64,000 nt of DNA, taken from positions 3,500,501-3,564,500 of the forward strand of contig NZ_CP098774.1 in the NCBI RefSeq assembly GCF_028473665.1. The letters run 5' to 3'. The DNA is from Sphingomonas sp. QA11. Lineage in GTDB: Bacteria > Pseudomonadota > Alphaproteobacteria > Sphingomonadales > Sphingomonadaceae. Shown here in pieces: positions 8,597 through 16,842 of this stretch. The first letter of the stretch is position 1; every line of letters starts with the position of its first letter. The notes below the pieces were generated by a model. That model had not been told where the DNA came from. It did not search any database and saw nothing but the letters and a program-made list of their open reading frames with translations. Position numbers and translations under genes: made by a program.

Positions 8597-10221
8597 TTGC
8601 AGTTTGCCACCTTTGCCAGCACCGGGGAGATGACGCCGGTATTCCAGTTCCACGGCTGGTCGCCTGCCGCGGACCGGCGGCAGACAGCCGCTTCGTGCAG
8701 CGCGAACATGCCCGGGAAGAGCTTCCTGCCCGGCGTCGGCACCTGCGCGAAGGCAATGTAGTTCGCGTCCTTGCCATAAGGTTGCCAGGCGGGCTGGCCC
8801 TTGGCGACCGGATCGCCGGTCGTCGCGAACGACGTCCAGTAGCTCATCATCGCGTCGGACAGGCGCCGTTCGGCCAGCGTGTCGGGCACCTTCGGCCAAT
8901 AAGGCGGCGTCTGGCCCGTCGTGCCGAAGACATAGGGCAGTTCCGATGCGTGAAACGCATGCAGGCCGTTATCGTCGGCGGCCGGATAGCCGTGATCGAA
9001 CAGATAGAGATAGCCGCGCTGGCCGATCGCTGTCTGGCCGATCGCCAGCCGGGTCGAGGTCCAGCCGTAGAGTGCATCGCGGGTATTGGCGAGCATGCTC
9101 TCGTCGATCGTGCCAGCGGGATAGAGCCTGAGATAATAGTCGGCGAGATCGCCATAACGGCCGCGAATCGTCTCCTCATAGGCAGCGGCGTTGGCCGGCG
9201 CCGGCGGCAGCAGGACACGGAGCGAGCGGATTTCACCACTGTTGAAGCCGGCGAGGACCGGCACGGGCGCCTGCTCGCCGCGATTCCAGGTGTCGATGAG
9301 CTGGCGGGTCAGCACCTTGCCATCGACGGCGCCCCAGGGGCCATAACCCCTGGCCGCGGCCGAATCCGTGAGCTTTTCCGCGTCCATCGCGCGGAACGCC
9401 GGCAGATCGGCCGCCCCCAGCGCCGTCATGATCTGAGTCCCGGCAGCTTCCGCCGAGGGCGTGCCGTGCGCCGTCTGCTTCAGCTCGGGCGTTGAGATCA
9501 TATAGGCGCTTTCGGCGATGGCCTTGTGGAACAGCCCGCGCGCGCGCGGTGAGGCCATCAAATACATCACGCTGAGGCCGCCCGCCGATTCCCCCGCGAT
9601 CGTGACGTTGCCGGCGTCGCCGCCGAACGCGCCAATGTTGCGCTTGACCCAGTCAAGCGCCGCGATCTGATCGAGCAGGCCGTAATTGCCGGAGATACCT
9701 TCCGCCGATTCAGCGCTCAGCGCCGGATGCGCGAGATAGCCGAGCACGCCGAGCCGATAGTTGATCGAGACGACGATCACCTTCTTCCCGGCCATGCGCG
9801 CGCCGTCATACGTCCGCTCATGGCTGTAGCCGCCGACCAGCGCGCCGCCGTGGATCCAGACGAAGACCGGCAGGTTCCTCGCGTCCTTCGGTGCCCAGAT
9901 ATTGAGCGTCAGGCAGTCCTCGCTCATCTTCTCGGGCGGGTTGGTGTAGATGCCGACCGCCTTCGAATGCGGCTGGACGCAGGCCGGCCCGAACTCAGTC
10001 GACTTGCGCACGCCTTGCCAGGCCGGGAGCGCGGCCGGGGCCTTCCAGCGCATCGCCCCAACCGGCGGCTGTGCATAGGGGATGCTTCTGAAGACACGAA
10101 CATCACCCTGGACGCTGCCCTGTACACTTCCTGCGGGAGCATCGACGGTCGCCGACTGGGCAAATGCCGGACCGGTCGGAAGCAGGAAGGCCGCCAGCGC
10201 GGCAACGCACAATTGTTTCAT
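8593..10221 (-). CDS. Secreted carboxylesterase, type B (COesterase family)
   Basis: The 542-residue protein starts with a Sec signal peptide (MKQLCVAALAAFLLPTGPAFA). Family hallmarks include SEDCLTLNIWAP (about 100-111), the oxyanion segment WIHGGALVGG, and the nucleophile motif GESAGG with Ser212. The start at 10221 overlaps the transporter stop as ATGA. It probably hydrolyses an ester in the periplasm or outside the cell. Being secreted while the synthetase is cytoplasmic, the pair implies import of the released product by the MFS transporter encoded just upstream. Confidence 0.9.
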   Translation of the reverse strand: MKQLCVAALAAFLLPTGPAFAQSATVDAPAGSVQGSVQGDVRVFRSIPYAQPPVGAMRWKAPAALPAWQGVRKSTEFGPACVQPHSKAVGIYTNPPEKMSEDCLTLNIWAPKDARNLPVFVWIHGGALVGGYSHERTYDGARMAGKKVIVVSINYRLGVLGYLAHPALSAESAEGISGNYGLLDQIAALDWVKRNIGAFGGDAGNVTIAGESAGGLSVMYLMASPRARGLFHKAIAESAYMISTPELKQTAHGTPSAEAAGTQIMTALGAADLPAFRAMDAEKLTDSAAARGYGPWGAVDGKVLTRQLIDTWNRGEQAPVPVLAGFNSGEIRSLRVLLPPAPANAAAYEETIRGRYGDLADYYLRLYPAGTIDESMLANTRDALYGWTSTRLAIGQTAIGQRGYLYLFDHGYPAADDNGLHAFHASELPYVFGTTGQTPPYWPKVPDTLAERRLSDAMMSYWTSFATTGDPVAKGQPAWQPYGKDANYIAFAQVPTPGRKLFPGMFALHEAAVCRRSAAGDQPWNWNTGVISPVLAKVANCK

Positions 10222-11552
10222 GCTGACATCTCGACGGGGTTGCGGCTTTCGCGGCGCAGGATGCGTGCGAGCCGGAGGAAGAGCGCGATCGCGATCAGGT
10301 AGAAGGGCGTCAGCGTGTACAGGGCCGATTGCAGATACTGGGGATGGCCATGCACCTTGAACCAGTCGCTTGCCTGACCGACCCAGGTCGGCCCGAGACC
10401 GAGACCGATGAAGTTCATCACCAGCAGCAGCAACGCTCCGGCCAGAACGCGCTGGTTGGGCCTGACTTCGTCCTGCACCAGCGCCACGGAGGCGGAGAGG
10501 TAGAAATAGTTGAACATCATCACGACCGCGAGCAGCGCGAGCGCCAGCGGCCAACCCGGCGCCCAGATGAAGGCAAGGTAGAAGGGCATCGCCACCGCGA
10601 GCGACAGTGCGGGCGCGACGGCATAGCCAGCGCGCGAGGTTCGGGTCATGCGGTCGATCACCCGGCCGGAAATGACCATCCCGCCGCCCATGCCGAGAAC
10701 GAGCACCAGCGCGTACCAGATCGCAACCTCGCTCAGCACCATGCCCTTGTCGCGCATCAGGAACAGCACGGCGAAATTGCCGAGGCCATAGGTGACGAAC
10801 TGAGTCGCGCCGCTGCCCAGCGCCGCGAGCATGAGCACCGGGTGCGTAAAGAACATGCGCAACGTGGGCCAGAATGGAGCCTTGTCCGACCCGTCGCTCG
10901 CGCGCACCTGGTCGGTCGCGCCGCGTTCCGGCTCGCGGAGGAATAGCCGCACCAGCAGCGCCGTGACGACGCCGATGACGCCGATGATGATGAACGGCAT
11001 GCGCCAGCCGAACCGCTCAGCGATCGCGGCGCCGAACGCCACGCCGATCGCGGCGCCGATCGCCGGGCCGAGATTGAAGATGCCGAGCGCCGCCGCGCGC
11101 CTGCCGGGCGGATAGGTATCAGTGATGATCGCGTAGGATGGCGGCACGCCCCCGGCCTCACCGAAACCGACGACCATGCGGGCGACGACGAGTTGCGTAT
11201 AATTCCCCGCCATGCCGCAGGCGATCGTCGCGCCGCTCCAGATCGCGCAGGCGAACGACAGGACGTTCACGCGGTTGGTCCGGTCGGCCAGCCAGCCGAC
11301 CGGGATCGCGATGAAGCAATAGAACATCGCGAAATAGAGGCCACCGATCAGTCCAAGCTGACCATCGGTTACCTGCAAGGCGTCCTGGATCGGCTTGGCG
11401 AGGATGCCGATCAGCTGCCGGTCGAGAAAATTGAGGACATAGACGAAGGTGAGCGCGGCCAGCATGAACCACGGACGGGCGCTGGTGGCCGGGGCGGAAC
11501 GCGCGGCGGCCGGCTCCGTCACGCCGATCGGGGGAACGGAACCGGCGGCCAC
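10218..11552 (-). CDS. MFS transporter (spinster-like)
   Basis: The 444-residue protein has about twelve hydrophobic segments and an MFS signature after the second segment (GWLADRTNRVNVLS). The first helix ends in NFLDRQLIGIL, typical of the spinster-like group frequent in sphingomonad degradation clusters. The GTG start at 11552 lies three bases after the stop of the TonB receptor, and the stop overlaps the esterase start. It probably carries the substrate or its hydrolysis product across the inner membrane. Substrate unknown; the N-terminal 25 residues are poorly ordered and the exact start is uncertain. Confidence 0.88.
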   Translation of the reverse strand: MAAGSVPPIGVTEPAAARSAPATSARPWFMLAALTFVYVLNFLDRQLIGILAKPIQDALQVTDGQLGLIGGLYFAMFYCFIAIPVGWLADRTNRVNVLSFACAIWSGATIACGMAGNYTQLVVARMVVGFGEAGGVPPSYAIITDTYPPGRRAAALGIFNLGPAIGAAIGVAFGAAIAERFGWRMPFIIIGVIGVVTALLVRLFLREPERGATDQVRASDGSDKAPFWPTLRMFFTHPVLMLAALGSGATQFVTYGLGNFAVLFLMRDKGMVLSEVAIWYALVLVLGMGGGMVISGRVIDRMTRTSRAGYAVAPALSLAVAMPFYLAFIWAPGWPLALALLAVVMMFNYFYLSASVALVQDEVRPNQRVLAGALLLLVMNFIGLGLGPTWVGQASDWFKVHGHPQYLQSALYTLTPFYLIAIALFLRLARILRRESRNPVEMSA

Positions 11553-11555
11553 CGA

Positions 11556-13871
11556 TCAGAGCCCGTAGCCGAGGCGGATGCCGATCGTACGCGGCCGCAA
11601 TGTACCGAACCGGCTGACGAGAAACGCTTCGGGATGGATGTAGGTGATCGAGTGATCGTCGAACACATTCTCGACATAGAGCTGCGCCGAGATGTCGCCG
11701 CGCTTGAGGCCGAAGGTCAGGTTCGTGTTCACATATTCGTCGGTCTTGCCAAAGGTCGACAACGGCACGGTCGGCGCGCCCGGCGTGTTCGGGAACGAGC
11801 TGTTGTACGAGCCGACATATTGCGCATTCACGGCGAAGTTCGCCTTGGTGTCGTTGCCGAGATCGAAGCCATAGGACGCGTAGAGCGCGCCCTGGAGCCG
11901 CGGTGCGGAGAGCCTGTGCCCGAGCACCGCGCCGGAGATCGCGGCCTCGGTCGCGCTCAGCTTGGTGATCTTCGAATCATTATACGCCGCGTTCAGGCCG
12001 ATGAAGACGTCCTTGACCGGGATGATGCCCATCTCGACTTCGAAGCCCTTGCTGCGTGCCCCACCGATATTGGTGGCGAACTGCACCGAGTCCGATACGC
12101 GGTTGGCCTGTGCCTGGATATTGCTCCAGTCGATCAGATAGGCCGCGACATTGATCGTCACCAGCCCGTTGAGGAAGCGCCCCTTGGCGCCGACCTCATA
12201 GCTTTTCAGATCGTCCGAGGACGCACCGTTGGGGATGATGATGTCGTTGGGATTCACCAGGCTGGGACGCCCCGCGAACGCATTCACGATCGGGGCGCGG
12301 AAACCGGTGGAGAAGGTGGCATAGGTCGTCACTGACTCGGTGGGCTTGAAGCTGGCGCTCGCCTTCCAGGATGGCTTCGATCCCGATGCCTTCACACCGG
12401 CGACCGCGGCATAGGGTGTGAACTGGTTGAAGTTCACATTCCTGAAGCCGCCCAGCGCGTAATCGAAATAGTTGAAGCCCGCCGCCGTCGCGAGATACCC
12501 GCCAGCTTCGGTGAACCCCTGGGCCGAGGTACGGCCGTAGCGCATGCCGCCGGTCAGCCAGAACTTGCTCGAGAAGCGATAGGTCAGCTCCCCGAAACCG
12601 GCGAGTTCTTCACTGATCTGATGAGTATATTGCTTCTGGTAATATTGGTCGGGCAGTCCCGTAAAGCCGCGTGACTGCAGGAACGGAAGGCTGGAGCGGT
12701 AGAAATAATCGACGTCGCGGCGGCGGTGCATGTAGAAGCCGCCGACGACGAACTGGAAAGGGCCGTCCAGCGACGAGACGAGCCGGGTCTCCTGCACGAA
12801 CACCTTGTCATAGCCGTTCGCATCCAGGCCGAACGCAATCGGCGCACCGGGAAAGGACCCGCGCGGGAAGGTGCCGCCGAGGTCAACCCAGAAGCGCTGG
12901 TCGAACTTCGAATAGGTCGACGAGCTGGTCAGCTTGGCGAAATCGAACTCATAGTCGAGCGTGCCGTTGAGCACGAGCTGCTTGCCGGTGAAGCGGTCCG
13001 GCTGGTCCGAAACGCGTTTCTCGCGCCCGAGCGCCGGGCTGGTCAGCGAGGAATCCTTGGGATCGCTGTTCTCATAGGAGCCGAGCAGCTTGATCGACAG
13101 CCGGTCGGTCGGCCGCCACAGCGCGACGAGGCGCCCGCCCCAGTCGATCAGCTTGTTCGAATTGTGGATGCCGGTGCCGACATTGTCGAGATAGCCATCC
13201 TCATGGCGATAGAAGCCGACGCCGCGGATCGCGAGCTTGTCGGTCACGACGGGGATGTTGACCATCACATTATAGCGCTGGCGCACCGAATCCGACCCGG
13301 TCAGACCAATATCGACGAGTGCGGAGGTGTCGAACTCATGAAGGTTCGGGCTCTTCGTCAGGATGCGCATCGCCCCCGACAGCGAGCCGGAGCCGAACAG
13401 CGTGCCCTGCGGCCCGCGCAGGAACTCGACGCGCTCCACGTCGAACAGATTGGGGTCGACCACCGTGGTGTTGCCGATGGTCGAGACCGGCAGCTCATCG
13501 ATATAGACCGCGACCGAACTCTGGAGATTGGCGTTGTAGCCGTTGGTGGCGATGCCGCGCGCGGTGAAATTGTTGAAATTCTGGGTCGGACGGTTGAGCA
13601 CCACACCCGGCGTCTCCCGGGCGATGCCTTCGAAGCCGACGATTCCCTTCTCGGTCAGCTGTTCCTGCGAGAAGGCGGTGATGCTGAGCGGAACGTCCTG
13701 GATGCGTTCGTTGCGGCGGGTGGCGGTGACGACGATGTCGTTCGCGTCATGAGCCTCTTCCTGCGTGGTGGCCGGGGTATCGGCTTGCGGTGCGATCGCC
13801 TGTGCCAGCGCCGGCGTTGCCGATACGACGAACGCGGCGGCGCAAGCCGACGCAAGAAGAATGGCCCTCAT
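11556..13871 (-). CDS. TonB-dependent receptor
   Basis: The 771-residue outer-membrane protein has a signal peptide (ILLASACAAAFVVSATPALA), then an acidic linker and NDIVVTATRR, the TonB-interaction/plug start typical of sphingomonad receptors. The plug domain (RIQDVPLSITAFS, GTLFGSGSLSGAMRI) and a long beta-barrel ending in aromatic-rich strands follow (terminal LGYGL). The ATG at 13871 has GGGAGAGACAGG directly upstream, which favours it over a GTG at 13892. It heads the operon with MFS transporter, esterase and acyl-CoA synthetase, so it probably imports an organic ester rather than iron. Confidence 0.92.
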   Translation of the reverse strand: MRAILLASACAAAFVVSATPALAQAIAPQADTPATTQEEAHDANDIVVTATRRNERIQDVPLSITAFSQEQLTEKGIVGFEGIARETPGVVLNRPTQNFNNFTARGIATNGYNANLQSSVAVYIDELPVSTIGNTTVVDPNLFDVERVEFLRGPQGTLFGSGSLSGAMRILTKSPNLHEFDTSALVDIGLTGSDSVRQRYNVMVNIPVVTDKLAIRGVGFYRHEDGYLDNVGTGIHNSNKLIDWGGRLVALWRPTDRLSIKLLGSYENSDPKDSSLTSPALGREKRVSDQPDRFTGKQLVLNGTLDYEFDFAKLTSSSTYSKFDQRFWVDLGGTFPRGSFPGAPIAFGLDANGYDKVFVQETRLVSSLDGPFQFVVGGFYMHRRRDVDYFYRSSLPFLQSRGFTGLPDQYYQKQYTHQISEELAGFGELTYRFSSKFWLTGGMRYGRTSAQGFTEAGGYLATAAGFNYFDYALGGFRNVNFNQFTPYAAVAGVKASGSKPSWKASASFKPTESVTTYATFSTGFRAPIVNAFAGRPSLVNPNDIIIPNGASSDDLKSYEVGAKGRFLNGLVTINVAAYLIDWSNIQAQANRVSDSVQFATNIGGARSKGFEVEMGIIPVKDVFIGLNAAYNDSKITKLSATEAAISGAVLGHRLSAPRLQGALYASYGFDLGNDTKANFAVNAQYVGSYNSSFPNTPGAPTVPLSTFGKTDEYVNTNLTFGLKRGDISAQLYVENVFDDHSITYIHPEAFLVSRFGTLRPRTIGIRLGYGL

Positions 13872-13952
13872 CCTGTCTCTCCCAATCGACACCGGTCGTT
13901 AATGCCGGCTCGTTGGCAGGAGAATGCCGCGCGCCTTGCCTGGAGTCAACAC

Positions 13953-13970
13953 TCACTCTCTAGAGTGTGA
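13953..13970. promoter_or_regulatory. Candidate TetR operator upstream of the TonB receptor operon
   Basis: TCACTCTCTAGAGTGTGA is an 18-bp inverted repeat with one mismatched pair, 82-99 bases upstream of the receptor start. It shares TCACTCTC with the repeat at 6185. Binding by the TetR protein encoded at 6262-6957 is inferred from the shared half-site and genome context. Confidence 0.45.
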
Positions 13971-14107
13971 ATATTAATGGGTAGATCGCCTGAGCCTGAA
14001 CCAGATTGTCCTGTGCAATTTGGGAAAACATGCGACAGGGACGATCGAACGCGTCGCGCGCTCGATCGTCCGCAACAGTGCCGCCAGCGGAGCGGGTGCT
14101 GGCGCTA

Positions 14108-14365
14108 TCAGCGGTAGCGCCAGCCACCATGCCCGCGATAGCGGTGCTGCCAATAACGCCGACCATCCCAGTAGCCACGGCCATGATAGAAGTTGCCGAC
14201 CACGAGCGGCCCCGGCGCGACGACCACCGCGGGACCGCGATTGGGGCGGCAATGGCCCGCCGGCCCCCGGTGATAGCCCGGCCCGCATCCCTGCCTGGCA
14301 TCGGCCGGCGATATCGAAACGGTGGTGGCGCCCGTGACAAGGGCAATTGCTAGAAGCGTCTTCAT
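14108..14365 (-). CDS. GCG_CRPN-type small secreted protein
   Basis: The 85-residue protein starts with a signal peptide (MKTLLAIALVTGATTVSISPADA). The mature part opens with GCGPGYHRGPAGHCRPNRG, the signature of the GCG_CRPN prefix family, and continues with a Gly/Tyr/Arg/His-rich tail (YHGRGYWDGRRYWQHRY). Such proteins are small, secreted and of unknown function; the tail is rich in aromatic and basic residues that could bind metals or surface polymers. It stands alone between the receptor operon and the CoA lyase gene. Confidence 0.82.
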   Translation of the reverse strand: MKTLLAIALVTGATTVSISPADARQGCGPGYHRGPAGHCRPNRGPAVVVAPGPLVVGNFYHGRGYWDGRRYWQHRYRGHGGWRYR

Positions 14366-14582
14366 AATGACCTCTCGGTACTGGTTACGCTACACGCCCG
14401 ATGAAGGGCGATGCGAAAACGAGCGCGGTCGGGCCGTGGTTCCGTGCTCCCCATCCGTCACGCTGCCTCGCCAGCGGCGACCACATACCGAAAATCGCGC
14501 CCATCGCGCCGACCGCCGCGGTGGACGGGATTGTCGCGCCTGTGCCAGAGCGGCGGCGAGATGTGTCGATGAAGGTGAAAAG

Positions 14583-15419
14583 ATGAAGCTTCGGTCGCTG
14601 TTGTTTGTCCCCGGGGATCGCCCGGAACGTTTCGCCAAGGCAGCAGCGAGCGGCGCCGATGCGCTGATCCTCGATCTCGAGGATTCGGTCGCGCCGGAGA
14701 AGAAACCCGAAGCGCGTGCGGCGATCGCCGCCTGGCTGAAGGACGGGCGCAGCGTCCCCTGCTTCGTCCGGATCAACCCGCTCGGCAGCGGCGAGACCCG
14801 GGCCGACCTGGAGGCGATCCTCCCCGCCGCGCCCGACGGCCTCATCCTGCCCAAGGCCGAGGGCGCTCCCTCCGTCCGCGCGCTGATCGACCTGGTCGGC
14901 GGCACGACACCGCCGATCCTGCCGATCGCCAGCGAGACCCCCGCCGCGGTGTTCCAGCTTTCCACCTATGGCGAGGTCGCGGATCATCTCGCCGGCCTGA
15001 CCTGGGGTGCCGAGGACCTGCCCGCCGCGATCGGCGCGACCAGCTCGCGCAACGAGGACGGCAGCTATACAGCGCCTTATGAGATGGTCCGCGCGCTCAC
15101 CCTGTTCGGCGCGCATGCCGCCACCGTGGCGGCGATCGAAACGGTCTATCCCAACATCGCCGACACCGACGGCCTCGCCGCCTATGTCGCGCGCGGGCGG
15201 CGCGACGGCTTCACCGGCATGATGGCGATCCACCCGGCGCAGGTCGCAACGATCAACGCCGGCTTCAGCCCGAGCGAGGCGGAGATCTCTCATGCTCATG
15301 CGGTGGTGGAAGCCTTCGCCGCCAACCCCGGCGCGGGCGCGCTCAAGCTCGACGGCAAGATGATCGACCGGCCACATCTCAACCAGGCGCGCAAGGTGCT
15401 GGCCCAGGTGGAAGGCTGA
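14583..15419 (+). CDS. HpcH/HpaI aldolase / citrate lyase beta family CoA-ester lyase
   Basis: The 278-residue TIM-barrel enzyme resembles CitE-like and malyl-CoA lyase-like proteins, which cleave or form malyl- or methylmalyl-CoA-type bonds using Mg2+. Visible landmarks are RSLLFVPGDRPERFAKA (start), LILDLEDSVAPEKK (13 residues after A25, metal region), FVRINPLGSGET, LILPKAEG, PIASETPAAVF, LTWGAEDL and MMAIHPAQV. The ATG at 14583 has AAGGTGAAAAG upstream. The gene is single, without CitD or CitF partners, so it is not a citrate lyase subunit in the strict sense. The precise substrate is open. Confidence 0.85.
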   Translation: MKLRSLLFVPGDRPERFAKAAASGADALILDLEDSVAPEKKPEARAAIAAWLKDGRSVPCFVRINPLGSGETRADLEAILPAAPDGLILPKAEGAPSVRALIDLVGGTTPPILPIASETPAAVFQLSTYGEVADHLAGLTWGAEDLPAAIGATSSRNEDGSYTAPYEMVRALTLFGAHAATVAAIETVYPNIADTDGLAAYVARGRRDGFTGMMAIHPAQVATINAGFSPSEAEISHAHAVVEAFAANPGAGALKLDGKMIDRPHLNQARKVLAQVEG

Positions 15420-15560
15420 CGAGCGGATCGACCATGAGGCCGGATAGCGCCCGGCACCGCCGGGTCGGATCAGGTGCCCGCTGGAAATGTCATGAGGGTA
15501 GCTGACATTTTCATTCTGGCTATTATTGTTTGTTTTCAGATATTTAATTGAGCATTTGCA

Positions 15561-15588
15561 ATGACGGGCCGGTTAACCGGCCCGTCAT
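15561..15588. terminator. 28-bp perfect palindrome between convergent genes
   Basis: ATGACGGGCCGGTT is followed directly by its reverse complement, with no spacer. It lies between the ends of the convergent CoA lyase and DUF3597 genes and most likely acts as a bidirectional terminator, although no U-run is present on either side. A smaller hairpin (CCCGGC-ACC-GCCGGG) lies at 15450-15464. Confidence 0.55.
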
Positions 15589-15638
15589 CGCGGAAATTGG
15601 CATATGAGACAGGCCGGGCGACCTTGCCCGGCATCGGC

Positions 15639-16031
15639 TCAGTTGCGCAGGCTGTCCGGCACGACGCCGCCATTCTCGGCGAGCTTGGCCATCACCGCCT
15701 GGTGGAGCGCGATATTCTTCTCGGCGCTGCCATCTTCCCCGCTCACGCCAAGTTCGTCCGCCAGTTGCTTCCGTGCGGAAAGGCTCGAATCGAGATCGAG
15801 CAGTTTCAGCAGGTCGACGATCGACGTCTGGTAGTTGCCGCCGCCATCGTCCTTCATCGACGCCATTTCGCTGAGCACCGCGCCGACATCGACATTCTGG
15901 GGTGCGGCCGCCGGCTCGGGCGTCGCCGCCTCGGGTGCTGCGGCGTCGGGCGTCGCCTCGGCGGGCGCAGGCTGCGGCGCGGCGGACTGATGATGGAAGA
16001 TCTTGTCCATGATGTTACCGAAAATGCCCAT
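15639..16031 (-). CDS. DUF3597 domain-containing protein
   Basis: The 130-residue protein opens with MGIFGNIMDKIFHH, continues with an Ala/Pro/Glu linker (20-50), and ends in the DUF3597 core (VGAVLSEMASMK, SIVDLLKLLDLDSSLSARKQ, LADELGVSG, MAKLAENGGVVPDSLR). The family is small, cytoplasmic and of unknown function. The amphipathic start may contact a membrane. It is divergent from the DUF4142 gene, and both may be stress-induced given the promoter-like sequence between them. Confidence 0.9.
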   Translation of the reverse strand: MGIFGNIMDKIFHHQSAAPQPAPAEATPDAAAPEAATPEPAAAPQNVDVGAVLSEMASMKDDGGGNYQTSIVDLLKLLDLDSSLSARKQLADELGVSGEDGSAEKNIALHQAVMAKLAENGGVVPDSLRN

Positions 16032-16139
16032 TGCTCTTCTCCTTGGTATTGCCGTTGCCCGACCTCGCCGCGCGCCTCGTAGAACGGGGCCGGACGCCAA
16101 AAGGTCCGTCCCGAAGCATCGCACGAAAATTTACCGGGC

Positions 16140-16164
16140 GGAACGTCCTTCGCCGCCGAAGGTT
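16140..16164 (+). promoter_or_regulatory. Candidate general-stress (EcfG-type) promoter
   Basis: GGAAC at 16140-16144 and GTT at 16162-16164 are separated by 17 bases, matching the alphaproteobacterial EcfG pattern GGAAC-N16/17-(C)GTT, 44 bases before the DUF4142 start. On the opposite strand, GGACC-N16-CGTT faces the DUF3597 gene with one mismatch. Confidence 0.4.
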
Positions 16165-16208
16165 GGTGCGCGGGGCGCCGCTGTGCGCGATCAACAGGAG
16201 ACGGAATA

Positions 16209-16793
16209 ATGCGCTACAAAACCATCGCGATGCTGTCGGCGGCGACGCTTGCACTCGCCGGATGCGGCCAGAAGAGCGAGACGAGCACCACGACCACGAA
16301 CACCGTCTCGACCGAGGTCGGCAGCTCGATGACGGCCGGCAACGACAGTCTGGCGGCACCGTTGCCGAGCGCCGGCCAGAGCTTCGCCAACGCCGCGGCT
16401 TCAGGCGACGCGTTCGAGATCGCCGAATCCCAGCTCGCGCTGACCACGTCGAAATCAGCCGCGATCAAGTCGTTCGCGAAGAAGATGGTCGATGCGCATA
16501 CCGCCTCGACCGCCAAGCTGAAGACGGCCGCGGCGAGCGCGACCCCGGCGATCACGCCGGATGCGACGCTGACGGCCGACCAACAGCAGAAGCTCGATGC
16601 CCTCAAGACGAAGACCGGCGCCGATTTCGACACAGCCTATGTCGCCGACCAGGTCGCCGCACACCAGGCGACGCTGGATGCGGTACGCGGCTATTCGACC
16701 ACCGGCGACGTTCCCGCCCTGAAGACCTTCGCGACCGGCCTGATCCCGACCGTGACCGCGCATCTCAACATGGCGAAGGGGCTCAAGCCCTGA
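16209..16793 (+). CDS. DUF4142 lipoprotein
   Basis: The 194-residue protein has a lipobox (MLSAATLALAGC, Cys19) and a Ser/Thr-rich linker. The DUF4142 four-helix domain covers about 60-190 (GDAFEIAESQLALTTSKSAA, IKSFAKKMVDAHTASTAKL, YVADQVAAHQATLDAV, LIPTVTAHLNMAKGL). DUF4142 is ferritin-like in fold and generally periplasmic; its function is unsettled. The ATG is preceded by CAGGAGACGGAATA. An EcfG-like promoter lies upstream, which would place it in the general stress response. Confidence 0.9.
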   Translation: MRYKTIAMLSAATLALAGCGQKSETSTTTTNTVSTEVGSSMTAGNDSLAAPLPSAGQSFANAAASGDAFEIAESQLALTTSKSAAIKSFAKKMVDAHTASTAKLKTAAASATPAITPDATLTADQQQKLDALKTKTGADFDTAYVADQVAAHQATLDAVRGYSTTGDVPALKTFATGLIPTVTAHLNMAKGLKP

Positions 16794-16813
16794 TCTGACC
16801 CGCCTGACCTCGC

Positions 16814-16840
16814 TGGCGAGGCGGCACTGCCGCCTCGCCA
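16814..16840. terminator. Bidirectional terminator hairpin
   Basis: TGGCGAGGCGGCA (16814-16826) and TGCCGCCTCGCCA (16828-16840) are perfect inverted repeats around one base, followed by TTCTAG on the plus strand. The hairpin sits between the convergent DUF4142 and hydrolase genes. Confidence 0.75.
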
Positions 16841-16842
16841 TT

